Shown here piece after piece: positions 1-8,273 of a DNA stretch of 64,000 nucleotides. The stretch is from CBDUEF01 sp018063485 (lineage in GTDB: Bacteria; Pseudomonadota; Alphaproteobacteria; Rhodobacterales; Rhodobacteraceae): the NCBI GenBank assembly GCA_037045435.1, contig JBAOID010000013.1, positions 1 to 64,000 on the forward strand, given 5' to 3'. Under the pieces are notes generated by a model. The model ran no database searches, had not been told where the DNA came from, and saw nothing but the letters and a program-made list of their open reading frames with translations. The first letter of the stretch is position 1. Each line of letters begins with the position of its first letter. The position numbers were made by a program, and so were the translations under genes.

Positions 1-255
1 CTATCTTTATGTAGCACTCGTTCACATTTTGTATTGCTCAACGTTTGGTAACAATAAGCGTTCGATCTAAAAAAAATGGAGCAGTCGGTGGTAACCTGCC
101 TCATTTATCATCCAAAATCGGCATAACGATGTCACGCCGATCATCTCAGTTGCGCCCATAAAGCCAATCACGATGGCACAAAATAACAACCAACTACTGT
201 ATCTTGAAAAATCGCCCCGAAAATCCCTTAAGGTTTGGGTAATGTATTGTTGCAT
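1..255 (-). pseudogene. transposase N-terminal fragment, frameshifted, cut by window edge
   Basis: A 62-residue frame starts at 255 and contains the segment GATEMIGVTSLCRFW followed by YHRLLHFF. From memory this resembles the N-terminus of DDE transposases common in Methylobacter-like genomes. The frame stops at a run of eight A (69-76 on the plus strand). In the next frame the reading continues with RSNAY and on to base 1. It is therefore either a homopolymer error in a transposase that runs off the window or a decayed remnant. No terminal repeat is visible. The family assignment rests on N-terminal similarity only. Confidence 0.45.
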
Positions 256-318
256 GAATTTTCCCCATTTAATTCAGGGTAGAATCCATGATTGACAACC
301 AACTTTCAAGTTGGGTAG

Positions 319-982
319 AAAGAACTTGCGACTGACGAGTTAAAAGATGCCAGTGATTATTTGGCCAAGGCGGACGCTGCCTTAAGCCAAGGCGAAGGTG
401 ATGACAAGGTCAACCAATTGTCTTATATCGCCGCGCAAAAAGTAGGTATTGCAGAAGAAACTGCCAAGCGGAAAACGGCGGAATTAGTCGTCACCAATGC
501 CGGTGCCAATCATTGTAACGAAGTCCGTCTTGAAGCACGAACAGCAGAGGCCGATGCCGCTAAACAAAAAATACTCCAGCTTGAGGCATTGAATGCCAAA
601 AAAACCGAGCGCGGTATGGTCATCACATTGGGCGATGTGTTGTTCAGTATAGACAAAGCACAGCTCAAGCAGGATGGCGTGTACAACGTACAAAAACTGG
701 CTGATTTTCTCAAGCAATACCCAGAAAATAAAGTGGCGGTTGAAGGCTACACCGATAGCACCGGCAGTAACAGCCATAACCAAGGCTTATCTGAGCGTCG
801 CGCTGCTACTGTACAACGCGCTTTGATGGATATGGGCATCAATAGTGATCGTGTAATGGCCAGTGGCTATGGCGAAGATTATCCAGTGGCCAGTAATGAT
901 GATTCATGCCGAAAGCCGCCAATTAAATCGACGGGTGGAAATTATTCTCTCTGATGAAAATGGCCATATTGCACCGCGCTAG
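319..982 (+). pseudogene. OmpA-family peptidoglycan-binding protein, 5'-truncated and frameshifted
   Basis: The C-terminal half is an OmpA/MotB-type domain, which binds peptidoglycan and anchors the outer membrane. It shows VLFSIDKAQLK, then VAVEGYTDSTGSNSHN and LSERRAATVQRAL, the standard core of the family. The N-terminal part is a helical, Ala/Glu-rich stretch like the DUF4398 region often fused to it. The open frame begins right after an in-frame TAG at 316-318, so the signal peptide is missing. Near 908 the frame breaks: the expected ending (SRQLNRRVEIIL...) continues in the +1 frame to a stop at 980-982. It sits beside csbD-like stress genes, as such proteins often do. Confidence 0.7.
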
Positions 983-1186
983 ATACTGCACGACGAACGA
1001 ATTATCTCCCGCCTATTTTGCACAGATACTGCTTTGATAAGGCATCAGAAAAACGCCTTACTTTTATGTACGTTACCGCACCGACTGATTTCAGCTTTAC
1101 ATGTATCGTAGTAACCAAGTGATAAAACATCACTTTACGCTGTAATTATATATTTTCACGGCGCACATCCTTATCAGGAGAAACAC

Positions 1187-1363
1187 ATGAACAAAGATCA
1201 AGTTAAAGGTAAAGTCGAAGAAATCAAAGGCAAGATTAAAGAAGCAGCTGGCGTCGTCTTAGACGATAAAGGAATGGAAGTTGAAGGCAATGTCCAAAAA
1301 AATGTCGGTAAAGTCCAAAAGGGCCTTGGCAATCTTAAAGAAGACATAAAAGAAAGCAATTAA
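1187..1363 (+). CDS. CsbD-family stress protein
   Basis: This 58-residue protein has the full CsbD pattern: MNKDQVKGKVEEIKGKIKEA, then a GN-x-QK-x-GK-x-Q core, charged throughout and rich in Lys and Glu. CsbD proteins are small, soluble, general-stress-induced proteins of unknown biochemical role. The ATG is preceded by AGGAG at a good distance. It is the first of three csbD-like genes within 1.3 kb and shares the repeated DDKGMEVEGNVQKN-type core with the second. The gene is intact. Confidence 0.88.
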   Translation: MNKDQVKGKVEEIKGKIKEAAGVVLDDKGMEVEGNVQKNVGKVQKGLGNLKEDIKESN

Positions 1364-1373
1364 TAACCATTGC

Positions 1374-1422
1374 TACCTTGCTGGGCGTGGCATTTAAAAA
1401 GGCAGTTTTGCACAGCAAGGTA
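1374..1422 (+). other. hairpin between csbD-like genes
   Basis: TACCTTGCTG (1374-1383) is a perfect 10-base inverted complement of CAGCAAGGTA (1413-1422), with a 29-base loop. No T-run follows the stem, so it is not a clean intrinsic terminator. It could be an RNA-processing or stabilising element between the first and second csbD genes. Confidence 0.4.
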
Positions 1423-1451
1423 ACGCTTAGATACTTTCTCAGGAATTAACT

Positions 1452-1741
1452 ATGAAATTCACCAAAAAATTTACCGCTGTGTTGCCCGCTCTATTTCTAG
1501 CGTTCACTGCATTTAGCGTTTATGCCGAAGAAAGCCAAACCGATGGCCTAATGAATAAAGATCAAGTCGATGGCCGTGTCGAAGAATCCAAAGGAAAAGT
1601 TAAAGAAGCGGCTGGGGTCATCCTGGACTGACAAAGGTATGAAAACAGAAGGCAATGTCCAAAAAAATCTCGGCAAGGCTCAAGCAGGTGTCGGTGATAT
1701 TAAGAAAAAACTTCAAAAAAGACATTAAGGAAGGCAATTAA
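1452..1741 (+). pseudogene. CsbD-family protein with signal peptide, two apparent frameshifts
   Basis: Translation from ATG 1452 gives a Sec-type signal peptide (MKFTKKFTAVLP, then a hydrophobic run ending in SVYA-EE). A CsbD domain follows, starting MNKDQVDGRVEESKGKVKEA. The frame stops at TGA 1629-1631, but the expected DKGMKTEGNVQKNLGKAQAG continues at +1, and a second slip in AAAAAA near 1705 restores DIKKNFKKDIKEGN with a stop at 1739-1741. Both breaks need one extra base, so sequencing error is likely. A CsbD domain behind an export signal is unusual, because the family is normally cytoplasmic. An alternative reading is that translation starts at the internal MNKDQ (1551), giving an ordinary CsbD. 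Confidence 0.65.
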
Positions 1742-1822
1742 AACACCTGTTGTGGATTGTTAGGCTTAAGTCTAAATAGAACAACGATGACATATTCAAC
1801 CTCCTCTTTATAGGAAACCAAC

Positions 1823-2149
1823 ATGAAATTTACTCATATCAAACATTTTGCTCTATCAACCGCCCTTTTATTAGCTTGCAGCTCGGTTAGTGTTTACGCC
1901 GCTGAAAACCATATGGTAGAAGCCCTTAAACATGCAGAAGCGGCGGCTAAATCGGCTGATGGCAAAGCAGTCGATGCGGTTGTTAAACATGCACAAGCGG
2001 CAAAAGAACATGCTGACGCGGCTAAAGAGCATTTAGACGCAGGTGTCACCAGCCTAAATGATGCAATTGACCACGCTAAGATGAAACACGCCGATTTGGC
2101 AAAAAAATCAGCTGATGAAGCGGTCATGCATTTGAAAGCCGCACAATAA
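1823..2149 (+). CDS. SmbP-like periplasmic His/Ala-rich small metal-binding protein
   Basis: The 108-residue product has a signal peptide (MKFTHIKHFALSTALLLACS...VYA-AEN). The mature part is entirely helical and built from repeats of about seven residues with regularly placed His (VEALKHAEAA, VVKHAQAAKEHADAAKEHL, DAIDHAKMKHADLA). This matches the layout of Nitrosomonas SmbP, a periplasmic four-helix protein that binds copper and other metals. A GGAAACC stretch precedes the ATG. It lies between two csbD genes and is probably part of the same stress locus. Metal binding is inferred from the His spacing, not shown. Confidence 0.72.
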   Translation: MKFTHIKHFALSTALLLACSSVSVYAAENHMVEALKHAEAAAKSADGKAVDAVVKHAQAAKEHADAAKEHLDAGVTSLNDAIDHAKMKHADLAKKSADEAVMHLKAAQ

Positions 2150-2257
2150 AAATAACGAACAACCAAAACCGGCAAGCCCACAGTGATTAAGAAAACTTTC
2201 CTCACTGTGCCTAACAATAGGCCATTGGGTACGCCCTCTAATTACCTGGAGAGACTT

Positions 2258-2458
2258 ATGAATAAAGATCAAATAGAAGGCCGAATTGAGGCCGCTAAAG
2301 GCAAAATCAAGGAAGCTACTGGTGTCTTGATCGATGACAAAAAATTTGAGACACAAGGCGAAATTCAAAAAAATGTTGGCAAAATTCAAGCCGGCCTGGG
2401 TGATCTCAAGGAAGAGATCAAAGATGAAATTAAAAAAGAAATAAAGGCAGAAGGTTAA
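2258..2458 (+). CDS. CsbD-family stress protein
   Basis: The third csbD-like gene encodes 66 residues starting MNKDQIEGRIEAAKGKIKEA and ending in a Lys/Glu tail (KEEIKDEIKKEIKAEG). I chose ATG 2258 because CTGGAGAG lies just upstream and the CsbD similarity starts exactly there. A longer frame from 2183 adds 25 residues with no family similarity. The gene is intact and presumably cytoplasmic. The C-terminal acidic/basic extension distinguishes it from the copy at 1187. Confidence 0.86.
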   Translation: MNKDQIEGRIEAAKGKIKEATGVLIDDKKFETQGEIQKNVGKIQAGLGDLKEEIKDEIKKEIKAEG

Positions 2459-2631
2459 AAAGCGCCCGAACCTGTGCGGCCAACGCCAGCTAAAATGGCG
2501 GCTGCGGCCAACAGCTACAGTGCACAATTCTTACAACAGATAAAGGAGCTATCTCCTTGGGAAAGTCCCTAATTCATTTATCTGTGATTCACACTGCCCA
2601 ACAACGGGCAATCTCTGACGGAGAAGCACAC

Positions 2632-2781
2632 ATGTTAGAAAGTATTGCGATCATCTTAATTATATTCTGGGTGCTGGGTTTGGTGTCCTCATACACACTG
2701 GGTGGGTTCATTCATATTTTATTGGTTATCGCTGTCATTGTGATAATACTGCGTGTTATTCAAGGCAGACGGATTTTATAA
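2632..2781 (+). CDS. lmo0937-family small membrane protein
   Basis: The 49-residue protein starts MLESIAIILIIFWVLGLVSS, has two hydrophobic segments and ends in IQGRRIL. This is the pattern of the lmo0937/YtjA-like family of tiny stress-associated inner-membrane proteins (function unknown). ATG 2632 follows GACGGAGAAG. An upstream in-frame start at 2557 adds a stretch without family similarity. It is the last gene of the csbD/smbP block and is followed by a terminator. Confidence 0.75.
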   Translation: MLESIAIILIIFWVLGLVSSYTLGGFIHILLVIAVIVIILRVIQGRRIL

Positions 2782-2809
2782 CCGCTTTCACAGTGAATCG
2801 CATAGTACA

Positions 2810-2846
2810 AATCAGCTTGGAAACCCGTTGTTTGCAAGCTGATTTT
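2810..2846 (+). terminator. rho-independent terminator of the stress block
   Basis: AATCAGCTTG (2810-2819) pairs perfectly with CAAGCTGATT (2835-2844), with a 15-base loop, and TT follows. It ends the plus-strand csbD/smbP/lmo0937 block just before the 3' end of the convergent metallophosphoesterase gene. The T-run is short, so efficiency is uncertain. Confidence 0.65.
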
Positions 2847-2901
2847 AAGCAGTGAACAACAGCCTACGTTGCTTCATTGCAAAAGGCATTGGGTACATGG
2901 A

Positions 2902-5418
2902 TTATTTAGCCCGAATTGTAAACACATCAATCAAACGAAATTTGGGTGGATTGTCTTTAGAAATCTCGTTAACGGGTTTATCAAAGCCAATTACGTAGCC
3001 TGTCAGTTGGTGTTCTTCCAATTTAAAACGGATCATATGCCGATATTGTTCGGAGCGCGCACCACCACCTGCTTCATTGTTATGGCCATTAAACGCTAAT
3101 GAAACCGCTAAATACCAACCAAACCAAATACAGCTAAATACCATTCCTAAGGCAAATGCTGCGAAAATTCTTGTCCAAGTTACCGCTACAGGTGTCCCCC
3201 AGGCGGATACCAAAATAACGCCAAGACCAAGAGCTATCCAAGCTAATGCCAATTGTATGGCTAGTTTATGTTGCGTTTTAAGGTTGAAAGGCGTGCTGAA
3301 GTTAGGTCGGCTGAAGACTTGTCCGGCGAACAAGGTAACACCATAACAGAGTAGGGTGATGATAAGCATCGTTAACCAATCGGTGTATAAAACCAAACAA
3401 ACCGGAACAACAATTTGTAGGGTTGAATGCCATAAGCCAATGAGGCCAAATTTGAATTTTTCTGAAATTTTGTCGAATAGTAAGCCACCTGAGAACATGG
3501 CTAGCGCAATTAAGCCAAGCGTACTCAAAATCCACACAATGGTAATCAACAGGTTAAAGGTAATAACGGATGTGGAATACGTGCCATAACGGAAAATACC
3601 AAAGGCCGTGTAAATAAATGCAGAAACGTTTATTACCCACAAAGGCATTAACTCGAATAAGGTTTCACGATGTTGTTTTGATCGTTTAATGAGAATATCG
3701 CTATAACGCCGACTCAAGCTAAATAACAACAGGGAAACGATGAAAAATAATTCAATGAGAACGCTAGCTAAAAAGGGATGTGCTAAGTCATTCCGATTCC
3801 AACTGATGAATAGCAATAAAGGCAAAAAGCTCACAACAATAGGAGCGATAAACAGTAACACGCCTTTATGCCAATCTTCTGGTTTTGCTGATTTTTGACT
3901 GTCTTCAAAATGTTGTGGGCTTTTATAAAGCCAATACCCTAAAAAGAGACCAAACAGCACAACATAGAGGAGATCAAAGTAATAACTGCTATTGCAACAG
4001 GCATAGTCGTTCAATGTTTTCGTAACATCCAGTGCTTTGGTCATTTGCGAAAGCAATGATTCCCCCGTTAGTTCCGGTCTTAATTGGCTAGGCATCAGCT
4101 TAAACAGGCTCCAGGTACTGTATGGAATTGTTACTGCAAAGTAGCTTAAAAAAGCCACGATTGCGCCTGCTAACCAAATATAGCCGCCAAGAAAAATATT
4201 GAGCGGATTGAGTATTTTTTTTGTGAAGAGTTGGTGAGAATCAGCTTTAGGGGGGTATAGCGCTTGGCTTGCAATTTCATTCAGATCAGTGTGGCTAGGA
4301 TGTAAAAATGCACCGCCACCACCTGCAACAACAGAGGCATAATTACTCTGCGTTTTATCATCCTGGCTGTTGCCCCAATAGCGTTCGTAATGATGAATGT
4401 CACCAGAAATATCCAATCGACATCTATCCGCATTAAGTTTGCCATGTGAATCTGCTAAAAAGCTGGTTTGCAAGCCTAGCGATTTAAATGTTTCAACCAC
4501 TTGTGAATCAGGGTTGGCCCATTTTCCGAACACGGTTGTGGGTTCTGGTGTTACAACAATCAATTTGGAGGGCGCATTTGCCATTAGCTTTTGTTCGACT
4601 TCCGCTTTTTTATCAATGTCGAATAAAATGCCGGTTTTTAATAGTTGCGGATAGAAGGTTGAAACAAAAAAAGCTCTTTGGCGTTTATCCATTTTGCCAG
4701 TTTGGCAATCTAATCCCCACAAACACCAATTAAAAGGCAGGTCTAAGGAGATATAACTGGTTTTTTGCAAACGCTCAAAACCTAAAAGGCCAAGTTGAGG
4801 ATCTTTGGGATCATTAAGCAGGGGGTTATGGCTATCATGACTAATCGGTTGACAGAATTGGCGGTTAAAACCGTCCAAAAAATCATAGTAATCATGGTTG
4901 GCAGGTATGCCATAGAGCGGGCGCTGATCAATTGTTTTACCAGAACGGATAATATCCAGTGCAGCACAATTAAACGGTGTTTGAAAGCGTTCTTTTAAAG
5001 AGGCGGTATCGGCAATATGATAAGCAGTATCACCCCCCACAAATAAAAACTCCCCGCGCGGCAAATGTTGTGTAAATACACTATCTGTTTGCAATGCAAC
5101 TTTGTCAGCCCCTACCGTGCTAGGGTTATCTACCCACAAATCACTCATACAAAGATAGGCAATATTGTAGACGGCCGTCATGCCATCACCGGTATCAGCA
5201 ATAAAATCAAACCAGTAAGGGTCACTGGCATTATTGTTGGATCGAGGAGCGCTTATGGATTCTGCAAACATCCAATCTTTACAGTCTAATTTATTACCCA
5301 TAAAGGTGTAAGCAAATATCCATTTTAAGCCCGCCAATAATTCTCGTCCCATGAGCCAACTTACAGGCGCTTTAAATTGAGATCGGTCACAGTCTAGGTT
5401 ATCGTGTTGGTCGTTCAT
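2902..5418 (-). CDS. calcineurin-like metallophosphoesterase with C-terminal membrane domain
   Basis: The 838-residue protein has an N-terminal metallophosphoesterase domain with the metal-binding blocks in order: DTGDG (75-79), GGDTAY (128-133), PANHDYYD (172-179, the GNHD block with Ala for Gly) and SGDIHHYERY (337-347). After about residue 405 it carries roughly ten hydrophobic segments, then a soluble tail containing GGGARSEQYRHMIRF and a short domain ending in FTIRAK. It is probably an inner-membrane phosphoesterase with a cytoplasmic catalytic head; the substrate cannot be told. It is the last gene of a four-gene minus-strand operon that begins with a GMC oxidoreductase and includes two esterase-type hydrolases, so a phospholipid or lipid-derived phosphate is a reasonable guess. 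Confidence 0.8.
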   Translation of the reverse strand: MNDQHDNLDCDRSQFKAPVSWLMGRELLAGLKWIFAYTFMGNKLDCKDWMFAESISAPRSNNNASDPYWFDFIADTGDGMTAVYNIAYLCMSDLWVDNPSTVGADKVALQTDSVFTQHLPRGEFLFVGGDTAYHIADTASLKERFQTPFNCAALDIIRSGKTIDQRPLYGIPANHDYYDFLDGFNRQFCQPISHDSHNPLLNDPKDPQLGLLGFERLQKTSYISLDLPFNWCLWGLDCQTGKMDKRQRAFFVSTFYPQLLKTGILFDIDKKAEVEQKLMANAPSKLIVVTPEPTTVFGKWANPDSQVVETFKSLGLQTSFLADSHGKLNADRCRLDISGDIHHYERYWGNSQDDKTQSNYASVVAGGGGAFLHPSHTDLNEIASQALYPPKADSHQLFTKKILNPLNIFLGGYIWLAGAIVAFLSYFAVTIPYSTWSLFKLMPSQLRPELTGESLLSQMTKALDVTKTLNDYACCNSSYYFDLLYVVLFGLFLGYWLYKSPQHFEDSQKSAKPEDWHKGVLLFIAPIVVSFLPLLLFISWNRNDLAHPFLASVLIELFFIVSLLLFSLSRRYSDILIKRSKQHRETLFELMPLWVINVSAFIYTAFGIFRYGTYSTSVITFNLLITIVWILSTLGLIALAMFSGGLLFDKISEKFKFGLIGLWHSTLQIVVPVCLVLYTDWLTMLIITLLCYGVTLFAGQVFSRPNFSTPFNLKTQHKLAIQLALAWIALGLGVILVSAWGTPVAVTWTRIFAAFALGMVFSCIWFGWYLAVSLAFNGHNNEAGGGARSEQYRHMIRFKLEEHQLTGYVIGFDKPVNEISKDNPPKFRLIDVFTIRAK

Positions 5419-5542
5419 GGTGCGATTCTCCTCAGTAAACGTGGGCTTGATGGTTACTTAAAATCAGCTAGGTTGATTAGGTTGGTGGGCTTTTAAAAGG
5501 GCTTTATTCTTGTAGTTAGCAATACGTTTAAAAAAATTTTGT

Positions 5543-6475
5543 TTAATCCGGTATGGCATTCCAGCAATCGTAACAATATAAAATAGGCGGGTGGTCAAGT
5601 TGGTTTAAACCGATGGTGTTGTTGATAGCTGTATTGATGCCTTTTTCCAATTTACTGCTGTGTAGGCCGCCTTCAAACCAAAATTCTTGGCCTACAGGCT
5701 GATAATCTTGCCCCGTTAAAGTAAAACCCTTGGCAACCGCATCATCGCCGCGCCAATAGCGATAGGTTTTTTCATCAAGATTTTTATCGTGAAAGGCTTG
5801 AGCAAATTGCACATCGCCAACACAGGGGCAGCCAAAGGTATACAACGACCTAAACTGCTGGGCTTTTAGCTGAAAAGCCAGCAAGGTGGCAATTGCACCA
5901 CCCAGACTGTGGCCTGTTAAAAAGAGCGGTTTAAAACCAATAACATCCAATTGGGCTTGGATAGGCTGCCACAAGCTTTGTAGCGCTTCTACAAAGCCGG
6001 TGTGTACGGGGACATCGAACGTGAGATTTTCGGTTGCAATAGTTTGAGGTGTAATGTCTTCAATATCTGTCAGAATATCTTTAATAATATCGATCAAGGT
6101 AAGGGGGAATTGCAAAAGGACACTGGGAGGCGGAAATTCGGTGCCACGAAATACCATGACCGCATAGTCAGCAGTTTCTACAAGAAAACCTTGGCTGCTG
6201 GTTTCATGAGATTCCAACCAAGCAAACCGATACGTTTGCTTACCCCATAAATCATCAAAAATAGTTTTAATTTTTTGTTCGTTCTCATAAACAAGTAATG
6301 AGTAATCTGCCAGCCACCAGGCATTGATGGCTGAATGCTGCGCTGTTTGATAAGCAAATGGAAAACGTTGATGTCCTTCAAAATACCGATAATGTCCCAC
6401 CTTAGGTGGTGGAAGTAAATCGGCAAAATTAGGGATATTTAAAAATGTATCGAGTTTTCGTGTTGGTGTGGCCAT
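5543..6475 (-). CDS. class 3 lipase family protein
   Basis: This 310-residue alpha/beta hydrolase of the fungal-type lipase 3 family has the nucleophile elbow LFLTGHSLGGAIATLLAF (Ser about 190). Upstream is the oxyanion-region motif VMVFRGTE (107-114), and PCVGDVQFA follows the elbow, supplying the probable catalytic Asp. A His near the C-terminus (DHPPI) completes the expected triad. No signal peptide is visible, so it is presumably intracellular. It is third in the minus-strand operon, 25 bases after the Cys-type hydrolase. It would cleave acylglycerols or similar esters; the exact substrate is unknown. Confidence 0.82.
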   Translation of the reverse strand: MATPTRKLDTFLNIPNFADLLPPPKVGHYRYFEGHQRFPFAYQTAQHSAINAWWLADYSLLVYENEQKIKTIFDDLWGKQTYRFAWLESHETSSQGFLVETADYAVMVFRGTEFPPPSVLLQFPLTLIDIIKDILTDIEDITPQTIATENLTFDVPVHTGFVEALQSLWQPIQAQLDVIGFKPLFLTGHSLGGAIATLLAFQLKAQQFRSLYTFGCPCVGDVQFAQAFHDKNLDEKTYRYWRGDDAVAKGFTLTGQDYQPVGQEFWFEGGLHSSKLEKGINTAINNTIGLNQLDHPPILYCYDCWNAIPD

Positions 6476-6499
6476 GACGCATCCCTCATTGCAATAATT

Positions 6500-8245
6500 T
6501 TATGAATGCCGGTTTTGTTCTAAAAATTCCACAAACTTTGGAAAAATATCTTGGTCGGCATGTTTGCCAATAATCACATCCGCATGACCATAGTTTGGGA
6601 ATACATGCAGTTGATGCCGATCGGGCACAATTTTTTGCAGGCGCTCATAACAGACAATATTGGAATCCAGAAAAAGCTGGTTCTCTTGGCCAGCAACAAA
6701 CAATACCGGCGTCTCAATATGGGCAGCATGTTCAAAATAATCATCAGGAAGGCTGCGGTATTGCGGGTCTTTGGGGTTATATTTCACGGCCGTGTTACCG
6801 GCGTTAATCATTTTAAGAACATGCCGGTAATAATTGACGCTGACCCCACCAAATAAATCGCCTACCCGTTGGTGGGTGATGTCATGGAGGTTTTCATGCT
6901 TATAAAGTACCGGAAACCCCCAACCCCACATAAAACTCAACATATGGCATTCCGGTGAGTTACATTCTTGATGAACGGCGGAGACGGCATGGGCTAAGAC
7001 TTTGCCGGGAGCAAATCCGGGTTCACGTCGCCAGTAGGGGTTAAGATATTCAACGCCTAACACGTAATCGGTAAGAAAAGGACCGAGCATTAATTTTAAT
7101 TTAGCAGGGAAGGGAATGCGTGGCGTTAAACCGACACCGTTGGCAATAACACTACGTACACCGGTAACGGCTTGGCCAAACAAGCTCATAACAAATGACA
7201 AGGCACCAAAGCAATGGCTAATCACATGGATACGGGCATCTTTACCGACTGCTTTACGGACTGTTTGGATTGCAGCCGGATGATCATACAAGGCCAAGTC
7301 ATCCACGTTATAATTATTGCGGCGTAAGTTGTAGTAATAACGGTTACTGATTCGGCCATCCATCGTCCACACATCGGTAAAGCCGTGATCTAACAAATAA
7401 CTGACCAAATTATAATTTTCAGGCATGATGAACATATCACTGGCCGCTGTTAAACCTGGCACTAACACCACCACATCTTGGCAGGTTTGACGTTTGAAGC
7501 GCAGCAAACTTAAGCCTAAGCGATCGCTTGTTGTGAAAGGGTGCGTGCTGATTTCTGCATTTTTTACGCCTTCTGTCGTGAACAGGGCAATTTGGCGTTC
7601 AAAAGGCGCAATTTTTGAGGTGAGTTTAGGTTTGTAGATTTCCCAGAGTGAGCCTAAGAAAAATTTGCCGAATTTTTCAAATGCCTGTGCGCGATCTGCT
7701 AATGAAGTGGCATTGGTTTTAAATGTCGTCAGTTGTACAGCAAAATCAGGTACCAAAATATGTAATAGGCCTGTTGCTACCGTTTCTAATTGAGCTTCTT
7801 GGTTTTCCTCAATATGGCCGGCAAACAAATTGGTATATAACGTTGTAGTATCAGACCAGATATCTAAACCAGGGTTATCTTGAATTTGTTTAACCCCGCT
7901 TAACGTCAGTTTTTGGCCATCCGCATGGGTAAAAAACAGGCGGTAACGCATTTGCCGACGATTTTGATCGGCCGTATCGACAAATAGATTAAACACACCT
8001 TTTTCAACAGGGCAGCGGCCACCAATTAAGTCGCCTTCAACAAAACCTGTTGCACTGCATTCATGGTGTTCCGATGCCAAGAAGGTTGCCAAGTCATCAG
8101 TATGAATCGTGAGATGAAACATGAAAAATAGATCATCCTGTTTGCCTTTGTCATAGCCTTCTGCAAAGGCTTTGGCCTGTGGACTCAGGTAGCCTTTCAT
8201 TTCCTCAGTGAATTCAAAGCTTGTTGTAGCGACTGACGTATTCAT
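6500..8245 (-). CDS. alpha/beta hydrolase with Cys nucleophile, cholesterol-oxidase-associated
   Basis: The 581-residue protein has an N-terminal beta-rich domain (about 1-240) and a C-terminal alpha/beta hydrolase domain. The latter shows LVPGLTAASDMF (261-272), the nucleophile elbow VISHCFGALSF (Cys about 345) and a late NYGHADVIIG that supplies the His. The elbow has Cys in place of Ser, as in polyhydroxyalkanoate synthases and their relatives. The N-terminal domain resembles the extension found next to cholesterol-oxidase-like GMC enzymes; this is remembered, not computed. It lies 28 bases downstream of the GMC oxidoreductase and is surely co-transcribed. An acyltransferase or thioesterase role is possible. 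Confidence 0.75.
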   Translation of the reverse strand: MNTSVATTSFEFTEEMKGYLSPQAKAFAEGYDKGKQDDLFFMFHLTIHTDDLATFLASEHHECSATGFVEGDLIGGRCPVEKGVFNLFVDTADQNRRQMRYRLFFTHADGQKLTLSGVKQIQDNPGLDIWSDTTTLYTNLFAGHIEENQEAQLETVATGLLHILVPDFAVQLTTFKTNATSLADRAQAFEKFGKFFLGSLWEIYKPKLTSKIAPFERQIALFTTEGVKNAEISTHPFTTSDRLGLSLLRFKRQTCQDVVVLVPGLTAASDMFIMPENYNLVSYLLDHGFTDVWTMDGRISNRYYYNLRRNNYNVDDLALYDHPAAIQTVRKAVGKDARIHVISHCFGALSFVMSLFGQAVTGVRSVIANGVGLTPRIPFPAKLKLMLGPFLTDYVLGVEYLNPYWRREPGFAPGKVLAHAVSAVHQECNSPECHMLSFMWGWGFPVLYKHENLHDITHQRVGDLFGGVSVNYYRHVLKMINAGNTAVKYNPKDPQYRSLPDDYFEHAAHIETPVLFVAGQENQLFLDSNIVCYERLQKIVPDRHQLHVFPNYGHADVIIGKHADQDIFPKFVEFLEQNRHS

Positions 8246-8273
8246 GATGAAAGCTCCACGTTAAGATGAAAGG

